From contig NZ_JAUSXL010000002.1 in NCBI RefSeq assembly GCF_030815975.1, positions 2,356,001-2,420,000 of the forward strand: DNA of 64,000 nucleotides, given 5' to 3'. This document shows, piece by piece, positions 41,997 through 51,116 of the stretch. The position numbers were made by a program, and so were the translations under genes. The number at the start of each line of letters is the position of its first letter. Position 1 is the stretch's first letter. This stretch comes from Variovorax paradoxus. GTDB taxonomy: Bacteria; Pseudomonadota; Gammaproteobacteria; Burkholderiales; Burkholderiaceae_C. The notes below the pieces were generated by a model. That model was not told the origin of the DNA. It ran no database searches and saw only the letters and a list, made by a program, of their open reading frames with translations.

Positions 41997-42968
41997 ATGG
42001 ACCGCCTGAAGCAACTCGAATCCTTCGTCTCGGTGGCGACCCGCGGCGGTCTCACAGCCGCGGCCAAGGCCGAGGGTGTCGCACCCGCCATCATGGGGCG
42101 GCGGCTCGATGCGCTCGAAGCGAGGCTGGGCGTCAAGCTGCTGGTGCGCACCACGCGGCGCATCACGCTCACGCACGAAGGCAGCGCCTTTCTCGAGGAC
42201 TGCCAGCGCCTGCTGACCGAATTCGCCAATGCCGAAGCGAGCGTGAGCGCGGGCGGCGTCAAGGCCAGCGGCCACCTGCGCGTCACCGCGCCGGCCGGCT
42301 TCGGCCGCCGCCACGTGGCGCCGCTGGTGCCGCGCTTCCATGCGCTGCATCCCGAGGTCACGATCTCGCTGAACCTGAGCGACCGGGTGGTCGATGTGCG
42401 CGGCGAGAGCTTCGATTGCGCGGTGCGCGTGGGCGACATGCCCGACTCGTCTTTGGTGAGCGTGCGGCTGGCCGACAACCGCCGACGCTGCGTCGCCACG
42501 CCGGAGTTCGTGCGCCGCCATGGCATGCCGCGCCATCCGGTCGAGCTGTCGCGCTTTGCCTGCCTCACGCTGTCGAGCGATGCCTCGCAGACGCGCGGCT
42601 GGGCGTTCCGTGTTCCGCGCACCGCCCAGGGGCAGGGCCAGGAGCGCACCTTGACGGCTGCCGGCGAGGACGGCGGCGAGGAGCTGATCTACCTGCGCCC
42701 CGAGGGCCCGCTCGATTGTTCCGACGGCCAGGTGCTGCACGACTGGTGCCTGGCCGGCCATGGCATCGCGTGGCGCAGCACCTGGGAAGTGGAGGCCGAG
42801 ATCGATGCCGGCCTGCTGGTGCCGCTGCTCGACGAATTCGCCGCGCCGCCCAACGGCATCTACGCGGTCTTCGCGGGCACCAAGCACCTGCCGCTGCGGG
42901 TGCGGCTGTGGCTCGATTTCCTCAAGGCGCAGTACGGGCGGCCCGAATTCTGGGGCGGGAAGGGGTAA
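41997..42968 (+). CDS. LysR-family transcriptional regulator
   Basis: 323-residue regulator: a winged helix (MDRLKQLESFVSVATRGGLT, about residues 1-60) followed by a LysR-type substrate-binding domain with FDCAVRVGDMPDSSLVSVRL. It is of the type often found near aromatic or acid catabolism genes. Two CCCGGG palindromes (41962-41978) and an AT-rich ATATATAG lie directly upstream and may be its own promoter or operator. Target unknown; the adjacent CoA-transferase operon is in the same orientation. Confidence 0.92.
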   Translation: MDRLKQLESFVSVATRGGLTAAAKAEGVAPAIMGRRLDALEARLGVKLLVRTTRRITLTHEGSAFLEDCQRLLTEFANAEASVSAGGVKASGHLRVTAPAGFGRRHVAPLVPRFHALHPEVTISLNLSDRVVDVRGESFDCAVRVGDMPDSSLVSVRLADNRRRCVATPEFVRRHGMPRHPVELSRFACLTLSSDASQTRGWAFRVPRTAQGQGQERTLTAAGEDGGEELIYLRPEGPLDCSDGQVLHDWCLAGHGIAWRSTWEVEAEIDAGLLVPLLDEFAAPPNGIYAVFAGTKHLPLRVRLWLDFLKAQYGRPEFWGGKG

Positions 42969-43028
42969 AGCGCCCGAGCGGCGGCACAATCTGCAAGCAT
43001 TTGCAAACCATTGAGAAGAAAGCCCCCG

Positions 43029-43481
43029 ATGACCCTCGAAGCCATCCTCGCCTACCTGCATCTGCTGGCCATCCTCACGATGGTCGTCTTCATCTCGAGC
43101 GAAGCCGCGCTGTGCCGTGTGCAGTGGCTCAATGCCGCCGTGGTGGAGCGGCTCGCCAAGGTCGACATGGTCTACGGCATGGCGGCCGTCGCGGTGCTGG
43201 CCACCGGCATCGCGCGCACGGTGTGGGGCGTGAAGGGCACGGCGTGGTATTGGACCAACCCGCTGTTGCATGTGAAGCTCGGCTTGTTCATCATCGTCGG
43301 CGTGCTCTCGATCTTTCCCACGCTCACTTACTTCCGCTGGCGCAAGGCGCTGCGCGCCAACGGCACGCTGCCGGCCGAAACCGACGTCCGCAAGACACGC
43401 AAGCTGGTGATGGTGCAGGCCCACCTGATCGCATTGATTCCGCTGGTCGCCGTGTTCCTCGCGCGCGGCTTCGGCAAGTAG
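43029..43481 (+). CDS. DUF2214-family membrane protein
   Basis: 150-residue integral membrane protein with four hydrophobic segments (about 5-22, 48-68, 83-102 and 127-145) and acidic/basic loops, matching the DUF2214 pattern. The start at 43029 has AGAAG upstream; a CACAAT box lies at 42986-42991. It is followed after 4 bp by the fused spermidine-synthase-like gene, so the two are probably cotranscribed. Function unknown. Confidence 0.82.
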   Translation: MTLEAILAYLHLLAILTMVVFISSEAALCRVQWLNAAVVERLAKVDMVYGMAAVAVLATGIARTVWGVKGTAWYWTNPLLHVKLGLFIIVGVLSIFPTLTYFRWRKALRANGTLPAETDVRKTRKLVMVQAHLIALIPLVAVFLARGFGK

Positions 43482-43485
43482 GCGC

Positions 43486-45531
43486 ATGGGACGCACCGGC
43501 ATCCAGCTTCTGTTTGCCGGCACCATCTTCAGCAGCGCGTTCCTGCTGTTCCTGGTCCAGCCGCTGATCGCCAAGCAGATCCTGCCCTGGTTCGGCGGCT
43601 CGGCCGCCGTGTGGTCGACCTGCATGGTGTTCTTCCAGGCCGTGCTGCTGGCGGGCTATGCGTATTCCGACTGGGTGACGCGCCGCCTTCGCGCGCGGGC
43701 GCAGGCCGCGCTGCACGTGGGGCTGCTGCTCGCAAGCTTGGCGTTCCTTCCGCTCGTGGTGGCCGCGCGCTGGAAGCCTTCCGGCAGCGAAGACCCGGCA
43801 TGGCTGATTTTGGGGCTGCTGCTCGGGACCATCGGTCTCCCGTACTTTCTTCTTTCGACCACCGGCCCGCTGGTGCAATCGTGGGTGGCGCGCACGCCGT
43901 GGAGCGCCAAGGTCTACCGGTACTTCTCGCTCTCCAACCTCGCATCGCTGCTGTCGCTGCTGAGCTATCCCGTGCTGATCGAGCCGCGCAGTTCGCTGCA
44001 GCAGCAGGCGCAGGGATGGTCGTGGGGCTACGGCATGTTCGTGGCGCTGTGCGCCGGCACGACGCTGCTGGTGGCGTACCGCTGGGCCGAGGCCGTGCCG
44101 TTGCCGGCCGCGCCGAGCCAGCAGGGCGTGGCCGCCGGCAGCGAGAAGCCACCGCGCTGGACTGACGGCCTGCTCTGGCTCGTGCTGCCGGCGCTGGCGT
44201 CGTGGCTGTTGCTGGCCGTGACCAACCACATCACCCAGAACGTCGCCGCGGTTCCGTTTCTCTGGATCGTGCCGCTGTCGCTGTACCTGTTCACTTTTGT
44301 GCTGTGCTTCGAGAGCGACCGCTGGTACCGGCGCGGCGTTTTCCTGCCGCTGGCGGCGGGCATGCTGCTGCTGTGCGCCTTCGGCCTGCAGCACCACATC
44401 GGCTCGGATGTGCGCACGGGGCTGCCGATCTACGTCGGCGGGCTGTTCGTGCTGTGCATGTTCCTGCACGGAGAAACCGCCAGGCTGCGGCCGGCGCCGC
44501 GCTATCTCACGCGCTTCTACCTGATGCTCTCGCTCGGTGGCGCCACGGGCGGCGCCATGGTCGGGCTGGTGGCGCCGCATGTGCTGCCGGCGTACTACGA
44601 GCTGGGCATCGGCCTGGTGCTGACGGCGCTCGCGGCGGCCGCCGTTCTGCGCCAGCGGAACTGGCTGCGGGCCTCCGGCGCGGCCCTGGCGGCCGGCTGC
44701 GCGTACTTCCTGATGGCGCAGATCGCCAGCGACAGGTCGGACGCGCGCCACCTGGTGCGCAATTTCCACGGCGCGCTGATCACCTTCGACGTGCGGCGCC
44801 TCCATCTCTCAGACAGCGTGCGGGTGCTGTCGCACGGCTCCATCAAGCACGGCGAGCAGTTCCTGGACCCTTCCCGCCGGCGCGAGCCCACCACCTACTA
44901 CGGCGCCACCTCGGGCATCGGCCGCGCGATGGCCGCCGCGCCGGCCGGGCCGCGCCGCATCGGATTGATCGGCCTGGGCGCCGGCACGCTCGCGAGCTAC
45001 GGCCGCAGCGGCGACACCTACCGGATCTACGAGATCAATCCGCAGGTGTTCGAGCTGGCGGACAGCGAATTCACCTTCCTGCGCGACAGCCCGGCGCGCA
45101 TCGAGCGCGTGCTCGGCGACGCGCGGCTGGCGCTGGAGCGCGAGCCGCCGCAAGGCTTCGACCTGCTCGCGGTGGACGCCTTCTCGGGCGACGCGGTGCC
45201 GGTGCACCTGCTCACCGCGCAGGCCATGGACGTCTACCTGCGGCACATGAAACCCGATGGCGTGGTGGCCTTTCACGTGACCAACCGCTTCCTCGAACTG
45301 GCACCCGTGGTGGCACGGATCGCCGAGATGAAGGGCCTGCACGCGGTGCTGGTCAGCGACGATGCGGAAGATTCGAAGTGGCTCAACCCGACCGACTGGG
45401 TGCTGGTGGCGCGCAATGCGCAGGTGCTGGCGCGCGAGCCGGTGGCCGGCGCGGCAACCGCCATGGCGCCGGCGCCCGGCAGGCGGCCCTGGACCGACGA
45501 TTTCAACAACCTGCTGAGTGTGCTGAAGTAG
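43486..45531 (+). CDS. Fused membrane/spermidine-synthase-like protein
   Basis: 681-residue protein: about ten membrane helices (residues 1-420) joined to a C-terminal class I methyltransferase-like domain of the spermidine synthase type (IGLIGLGAGTLASYGRSGDT, YEINPQV, LGDARLALE and VDAFSGDAVPVHLL). These MFS/SpeE fusions are common in proteobacteria; whether they make polyamines or transfer other groups is unknown. It starts 4 bp after the DUF2214 stop and ends before a terminator shared with a convergent PsiF-like gene. Confidence 0.85.
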   Translation: MGRTGIQLLFAGTIFSSAFLLFLVQPLIAKQILPWFGGSAAVWSTCMVFFQAVLLAGYAYSDWVTRRLRARAQAALHVGLLLASLAFLPLVVAARWKPSGSEDPAWLILGLLLGTIGLPYFLLSTTGPLVQSWVARTPWSAKVYRYFSLSNLASLLSLLSYPVLIEPRSSLQQQAQGWSWGYGMFVALCAGTTLLVAYRWAEAVPLPAAPSQQGVAAGSEKPPRWTDGLLWLVLPALASWLLLAVTNHITQNVAAVPFLWIVPLSLYLFTFVLCFESDRWYRRGVFLPLAAGMLLLCAFGLQHHIGSDVRTGLPIYVGGLFVLCMFLHGETARLRPAPRYLTRFYLMLSLGGATGGAMVGLVAPHVLPAYYELGIGLVLTALAAAAVLRQRNWLRASGAALAAGCAYFLMAQIASDRSDARHLVRNFHGALITFDVRRLHLSDSVRVLSHGSIKHGEQFLDPSRRREPTTYYGATSGIGRAMAAAPAGPRRIGLIGLGAGTLASYGRSGDTYRIYEINPQVFELADSEFTFLRDSPARIERVLGDARLALEREPPQGFDLLAVDAFSGDAVPVHLLTAQAMDVYLRHMKPDGVVAFHVTNRFLELAPVVARIAEMKGLHAVLVSDDAEDSKWLNPTDWVLVARNAQVLAREPVAGAATAMAPAPGRRPWTDDFNNLLSVLK

Positions 45532-45548
45532 CCGCCGGTGCGCCCATG

Positions 45549-45579
45549 AAAAAGGGCCCGCACACGGCGGGCCCTGTTT
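45549..45579. terminator. Terminator between convergent spermidine-synthase-like and PsiF-like genes
   Basis: GGGCCCGC-ACACG-GCGGGCCC (45554-45574), with TTTTT following on the minus strand (complement of 45549-45553) and TGTTT on the plus strand. Strong for the PsiF-like gene, weaker for the plus-strand gene. Confidence 0.8.
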
Positions 45580-45610
45580 GCGCAGGCTGATGAAGCGCAG
45601 CGCTGCTTCG

Positions 45611-46012
45611 TCAGGCCTTGGCGTCCTTTTCGCACTTCTTCATGAAGCTGTTCTTGGCGGCGCCGGCCAGCGGCTTGCCGTTCTTGTCGACGGCCTTGGC
45701 TGCGCAAGCGGGTGCTGCGGCGGCCTTGGTGTCTTTCTCGCACTTCTTGATGAAGCTGCCCTTGGCGGCGCCGGACAGCGGCTTGCCGTTCTTGTCGATG
45801 GCCTTGGATTCGCAGCTCGCGGCGGGGGCCGCTGCGGTGGCCGGCGCTGCGGGAGTTGCCGCCGCAGGAGCGGCGGGGGTGGCGGGCGTCGCGGGCGTGG
45901 CCGCGGGAGCGGTGACAGGCGCCGGAGCCTTGGCCGGCGCCTTGTCTTGTGCCTGCGCGGCGCCGAAGGAAAGACAGGCGCCCAGTGCGATCAGGGAAAG
46001 GAGCTTCTTCAT
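45611..46012 (-). CDS. PsiF-repeat periplasmic protein
   Basis: 133-residue exported protein: signal peptide MKKLLSLIALGACLSFGAAQ with cleavage near AQAQ, an Ala/Pro/Thr-rich linker (about 25-65), then two direct repeats of about 36 residues with the pattern C-x3-A-x3-NGKPL and SF-x-KKCEKD. The repeats are also near-identical at DNA level, 108 bp apart. This resembles PsiF, the phosphate-starvation-inducible repeat family, whose function is unknown. The cysteine pairs probably form disulfides in the periplasm. Confidence 0.75.
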   Translation of the reverse strand: MKKLLSLIALGACLSFGAAQAQDKAPAKAPAPVTAPAATPATPATPAAPAAATPAAPATAAAPAASCESKAIDKNGKPLSGAAKGSFIKKCEKDTKAAAAPACAAKAVDKNGKPLAGAAKNSFMKKCEKDAKA

Positions 46013-46131
46013 GGTGATATGTCCTTGCAAGATGGTTTGTGACAGGATGCCCCGCCCCGGGGCCGATCACCCTAACGGCCGAAGCCGCCCATCGGATGAC
46101 GATCGTTAACTGGACCCGGGTTTGCCCCCGG

Positions 46132-46137
46132 TAAAAT
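46132..46137 (+). promoter_or_regulatory. -10-like box very close to the argS start
   Basis: TAAAAT ends 7 nt before the argS ATG, so a transcript from it would begin at or near the start codon (leaderless or nearly so). No convincing -35 hexamer is present. Confidence 0.4.
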
Positions 46138-46143
46138 TCGCAG

Positions 46144-47829
46144 ATGCTATTGGTCAAACAGGAGCTGCTCGCGGCGCTCGCGAACACGCTCGAATCCCTC
46201 TCGCCCGGCGCTGGCTCCAAAGCCGCGTTCGAGTCGCCCAAGGTGGCTGCCCACGGCGATTTCGCCAGCACGGCCGCCATGCAACTGGCCAAGCCGCTCG
46301 GGCGCAAGCCGCGCGAACTGGCCGAGGAGCTCAGTGCCGCGCTGCTCGCCACCCCGGTTTTCGGCCAGTGGGTCGAAGCCATCGAGATTGCCGGCCCCGG
46401 CTTTCTCAACATCCGCCTCAAGACGGCCGCCAAGCAGCAGATCGTGCGCGAGGTGCTGGCCGCCGGCAGCGCCTTCGGGCAGCAGCCCGCCACCGGCGAA
46501 AAGGTGCTGGTCGAGTTCGTCTCGGCCAACCCCACCGGGCCGCTGCACGTCGGCCATGGCCGCCAGGCCGCACTCGGCGACGCCATCTGCAACCTGCGCG
46601 CTTCCCAGGGCGACAGCGTCTGGCGCGAGTTCTATTACAACGACGCCGGCGTGCAGATCCAGACGCTGGCCAACAGCACGCAACTGCGCGCCCGCGGCTT
46701 CAAGCCCGGCGACCCCGAATGGCCGAGCGGCGAAAAGGCGCCCGCCTACAACGGCGACTACATCGCCGACATCGCGGAAGACTTCAAGGCCAAGAAGACC
46801 GTCAAGTCGGATGACCGCGAATACACCGCCAGCGGCAACATCGGCGACCTCGACTCCATCCGCGAATTCGCCGTGGCCTACCTGCGCCGCGAGCAGGACC
46901 TGGACCTGCAGGCCTTCCGCGTGCGCTTCGACAACTACTACCTCGAATCCAGCCTCTACACCAGCGGCCGCGTCGAGGAGGCGGTTCGCAAGCTCGTGGC
47001 CGCCGGCAAGACCTACGAGCAGGACGGCGCGCTCTGGCTCCGGTCGACCGACTACGGCGACGACAAGGACCGCGTGATGAAGAAGCAGGATGGCACGTAC
47101 ACGTACTTCGTGCCCGACGTCGCCTATCACATCGCCAAGTGGGAGCGCGGCTTCCACAAGGTGGTCAACATCCAGGGCACTGACCACCACGGCACCATCG
47201 CGCGCGTGCGCGCCGGCCTGCAGGCCGCGGGCGTGGGCATTCCCGAGGGCTACCCCGACTACGTGCTGCACACCATGGTGCGCGTGATGAAGGGTGGCGA
47301 AGAGGTCAAGATCAGCAAGCGCGCGGGCAGCTACGTCACGCTGCGCGACCTGATCGAGTGGACCAGCACCGACGCCGTGCGCTTCTTCCTCTTGAGCCGC
47401 AAGCCCGACACCGAATACACCTTCGACGTCGACCTCGCGGTGACGAAGAACAACGACAACCCGGTGTACTACGTGCAGTACGCCCATGCGCGCATCTGCT
47501 CGGTGCTGGCGGGCTGGGGCGGCGACGCGGCCACACTGAAGGACGTGGACCTGTCGCCGCTCCAAAGCCCGGCCGCGCAGGCGCTCATGCTGCTGCTGGC
47601 CAGGTACCCTGCCATGCTCACGGCCGCCGCCAAGGATTTCGCGCCGCACGACGTTACTTTCTACCTGCGCGAACTGGCGGCCAGCTACCACAGCTACTAC
47701 GACGCCGAGCGCATCCTGGTCGACGACGAGCCGGTCAAGCTGGCGCGGCTCGCGCTCGTCGCGGCCACCGCGCAGGTGCTGCACAATGGCCTCGCGATTC
47801 TCGGCGTCAGTGCGCCGAGCAAGATGTGA
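46144..47829 (+). CDS. argS: Arginine--tRNA ligase
   Basis: Class I synthetase of 561 residues, normal length. The N-terminal additional domain (about 1-110) is followed by [15 protein letters not shown] with the HIGH-type motif, and the C-terminus is the helical DALR anticodon-binding domain. No canonical KMSKS is expected in many ArgRS proteins; [14 protein letters not shown] is the corresponding region. It heads argS-SPOR-dsbA. The ATG at 46144 sits 7 nt after a TAAAAT box. Confidence 0.97.
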   Translation: MLLVKQELLAALANTLESLSPGAGSKAAFESPKVAAHGDFASTAAMQLAKPLGRKPRELAEELSAALLATPVFGQWVEAIEIAGPGFLNIRLKTAAKQQIVREVLAAGSAFGQQPATGEKVLVEFVSANPTGPLHVGHGRQAALGDAICNLRASQGDSVWREFYYNDAGVQIQTLANSTQLRARGFKPGDPEWPSGEKAPAYNGDYIADIAEDFKAKKTVKSDDREYTASGNIGDLDSIREFAVAYLRREQDLDLQAFRVRFDNYYLESSLYTSGRVEEAVRKLVAAGKTYEQDGALWLRSTDYGDDKDRVMKKQDGTYTYFVPDVAYHIAKWERGFHKVVNIQGTDHHGTIARVRAGLQAAGVGIPEGYPDYVLHTMVRVMKGGEEVKISKRAGSYVTLRDLIEWTSTDAVRFFLLSRKPDTEYTFDVDLAVTKNNDNPVYYVQYAHARICSVLAGWGGDAATLKDVDLSPLQSPAAQALMLLLARYPAMLTAAAKDFAPHDVTFYLRELAASYHSYYDAERILVDDEPVKLARLALVAATAQVLHNGLAILGVSAPSKM

Positions 47830-47836
47830 ACTGACT

Positions 47837-48583
47837 ATGAAGAAGACAACCAGACAACGCGGCAACATCGTCATCGGGCTCATCGTCGGCCTGGTGCTGG
47901 GGTTGGGTGTCGCGCTGGGCATCGCGGTCTACGTGACCAAGGTGCCGATCCCGTTCGTGACCAAGACCCAGCGCGGCGGCGCCGAGCAGGACGAAGCCGA
48001 AGCCCGCAAGAACCGCGACTGGGATCCCAACGCGCCGCTGGCCGGCAAGGCCGGCGCGCCCAAGCCGCAGCCGCCGGCTGCGGCCGGCCCGGTGGTGGCA
48101 CCACCGGCCGGCGGCGATACCGCGGCCGTGGCGCCGGGTGCCGCTCCGCCGCCCGCGCCGCCGGTGCCGGTGGTGGTGGCTCCAAAACCCCCGCGCCCGG
48201 CACCGGTGCCGGCCGAAGCCAATTCCCCGCCGCCATCGAACGATCCGCTGGGCGACCTGGCGCGCGCGCGCGCCGGCGGCAACAGCGGTAGTACCACCAC
48301 GGCTTCCGCCGCGCCCGGCAGCAACAGCGCGGCGCCGGGTGCCGATCCGTTCATGTACTTCGTGCAAGCCGGCGCCTTCCGCACCACCGACGATGCCGAG
48401 GCCCAGCGCGCCAAGCTGTCGCTGATGGGCGTCGAGGCCCGGGTCACCGAGCGCGAGCAAGCCGGCCGCACCGTCTACCGGGTGCGCGCGGGTCCGTTCA
48501 ACAAGAAGGACGATGCCGATCGCCTGAAGGAACGGCTCGACAGCGGCGGCCTCGAATCGGCGCTCGTGCGCGTACAGCGCTGA
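47837..48583 (+). CDS. SPOR-domain membrane protein (FtsN-like)
   Basis: 248-residue inner-membrane protein: short basic N-terminus, one membrane helix (IVIGLIVGLVLGLGVALGIA, about 11-30), a long Pro/Ala-rich periplasmic linker (about 65-165) and a C-terminal SPOR domain (about 172-248, YFVQAGAFRTTDDAEAQRAK). SPOR domains bind glycan strands lacking stem peptides at the division site, so it is probably a divisome protein like FtsN. It starts 7 bp after argS, the usual beta-proteobacterial location. Confidence 0.88.
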   Translation: MKKTTRQRGNIVIGLIVGLVLGLGVALGIAVYVTKVPIPFVTKTQRGGAEQDEAEARKNRDWDPNAPLAGKAGAPKPQPPAAAGPVVAPPAGGDTAAVAPGAAPPPAPPVPVVVAPKPPRPAPVPAEANSPPPSNDPLGDLARARAGGNSGSTTTASAAPGSNSAAPGADPFMYFVQAGAFRTTDDAEAQRAKLSLMGVEARVTEREQAGRTVYRVRAGPFNKKDDADRLKERLDSGGLESALVRVQR

Positions 48584-48727
48584 GCCTGCCGGCGGCCATC
48601 ACGGATATTCTTTAAGCTTCGCCGCGCGGCACGGGCCGCCGCCAGGATCGTCCTGGGCATGCCGCATGCGGGAACTCCGCGCGGCGCGCCGGCTCTGTCT
48701 GCCGTACCCAACAGGAGAACTCTTTCA

Positions 48728-49375
48728 ATGAAACGTCGTGACTTTTCGCTGGCCGCCACCTCGCTGGGCCTGCTTTCGATGGCTGGCAACAGCGCCCACG
48801 CCCAGGCGCGCGCGCCCAAGGCCGGCACCGAGTACCTGGTGCTCGACAAGCGCGTGCCGGTCGACGCGCCGGCGGGCAAGATCGAGGTGATCGAGTTCTT
48901 CTCGTACAACTGCCCGCACTGCAACGACTTCGAGCCGCAGCTGGAAGCCTGGCTCAAGACCGCCCCGAAGGAAGTGGCTTTCCGCCGCGTGCCCGTGCCT
49001 TTCGTGGGTAACGACGTCGAAGCCAAGCAGCGCCTGTACTACGCGCTCGAAGCCATGGGCAAGATCGACGAATTCCAGCCGAAGGTCTTCGACGCGATCC
49101 ACAAGCAGCGCCAGAACGTGAACGGCGACGCCGCCATCATTGCCTGGGCCGCGGCCAATGGCCTCGACGGTACCAAGTTCAAGGAAGTCTTCACCTCCTT
49201 CGGCGTGGCCAGCAAGGCCAAGCGCGCCGCGCAGCTGACCGATGCCTACAAGGTGGCCGGCGTGCCGGCGCTGGCCGTGAACGGGCGCTGGTACGTAGAC
49301 GGCGAACTGGCTGGCAACATGACCAAGGCGCTGCAGGTCACCAACTACCTGATCGGCGAAGCTAAAAAGGGCTAA
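48728..49375 (+). CDS. dsbA: Thiol:disulfide interchange protein DsbA
   Basis: Periplasmic oxidase of 215 residues that introduces disulfides into exported proteins. The signal peptide MKRRDFSLAATSLGLLSMAG has a twin-arginine-like start and is cleaved near AHAQA. The active site is CPHC (Cys62-Cys65) in FFSYNCPHCNDF, with the cis-Pro region VAGVPALAVNGRWYV near residue 178. The gene follows the SPOR gene (144-bp gap) and ends before a repeat and terminator. Confidence 0.95.
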   Translation: MKRRDFSLAATSLGLLSMAGNSAHAQARAPKAGTEYLVLDKRVPVDAPAGKIEVIEFFSYNCPHCNDFEPQLEAWLKTAPKEVAFRRVPVPFVGNDVEAKQRLYYALEAMGKIDEFQPKVFDAIHKQRQNVNGDAAIIAWAAANGLDGTKFKEVFTSFGVASKAKRAAQLTDAYKVAGVPALAVNGRWYVDGELAGNMTKALQVTNYLIGEAKKG

Positions 49376-49377
49376 CC

Positions 49378-49470
49378 CCAGGCTGCGCGGCACTTCGTGT
49401 CCGCAGCGCCCACCCCCTTGCAGGGGGCGACACCTGCGGCCCGGCGGAGCCGGTTCCGCGGTGTTCCCGG
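49378..49470. repeat. Multi-hairpin intergenic repeat after dsbA
   Basis: About 93 bp built of three successive inverted repeats: GGCTGCGCGGCAC/GTGTCCGCAGCGCC, CCCCCTTGCAGGGGG and CACCTGCGGCCCGGC/GCCGGTTCCGCGGTG. This type of mosaic is familiar from Comamonadaceae intergenic regions. It lies between the dsbA stop and the terminator. Confidence 0.65.
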
Positions 49471-49481
49471 ATGGGATGTCA

Positions 49482-49505
49482 AGCCCGCATTTGGCGGGCT
49501 TTTTC
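49482..49505 (+). terminator. Intrinsic terminator of the argS-dsbA unit
   Basis: AGCCCGC-ATTTG-GCGGGCT followed by TTTTT, 106 bp after dsbA. It separates this unit from lptA-lptB-rpoN. Confidence 0.85.
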
Positions 49506-49567
49506 ATTTGCGATGGAAGGCTTGGCGCCATCCGCCGCATACAATGCAGAGCAAGTTTCGTGCCTCT

Positions 49568-50304
49568 ATGACATTGCACTCCTACTCCCACACCACCCCT
49601 CTTCTTCGCCGCACCGGCCGACTGGCCCGTCTCGCCCGCGCGGGTATCGGCGCGCTGCTGCTGGCCGGCCTGGCCTCGGGCGCGCTGGCCGAAACCGCCG
49701 ACCGCAGCAAGCCGATGAACATCGAATCCGATGCGATGCGCTACGACGACCTCAAGCAGACGAGCGTGTTCACGGGGAACGTGCTGGTCACCAAGGGCAC
49801 GATCATCATCCGCGGCGCGCGCATCGACGTGCGCCAGGATGCCGAGGGCTACCAGTACGGCGTGGTCACGGCGGCGCCCGGCAAACGGGCCTATTACAAG
49901 CAGAAGCGCAATGCGCCCGACGAGTGGATCGAGGGCGAATCCGAAGTCATCGAGTACGACAGCCGCGCCGACAACGTCAAGTTCATCCGCAATGCCGTCA
50001 TGCGCCGCCTGCTCGGCGCCACGCCCAACGACGAAAGCCAGGGCGCGCTCATCGTCTATGACCAGAGCAACGACACCTACACGGTCAACGGTTCCACCGT
50101 GCCGCCCAATGCCGGGGTGAACGCCCCGGCGGGCGGGCGGGTGAAGACCATCCTCACGCCCAAGAGCGCCACGGCGCCGGCGCCCGGTGCCTCGGCCCCC
50201 GCCGGCGGACGGGCCGCGCCGGCGGCGGCAGCGCCCCAACCGGCACCCGGTGCCGGCCTGCGCTCGACCACCACGCTCGGTGGCGGCGAAGGGGAAGGGC
50301 GCAA

Positions 50305-50308
<4 letters not shown>
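49568..50308 (+). CDS. lptA: Lipopolysaccharide transport periplasmic protein LptA
   Basis: Periplasmic bridge protein (OstA domain) of 246 residues that passes LPS from LptC to LptD. The N-terminus is a signal peptide (…[15 protein letters not shown]) and the domain is recognised by [30 protein letters not shown] and the repetitive beta-strand pattern. The Pro/Ala-rich tail (about 185-246) is longer than in E. coli. A TACAAT box lies at 49540-49545. The stop overlaps the lptB start as GTGA. lptC is not adjacent in the window. Confidence 0.92.
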
Positions 50309-51099
<791 letters not shown>

Positions 51100-51116
51100 G
51101 CGAGGAGCCGGTCTCC

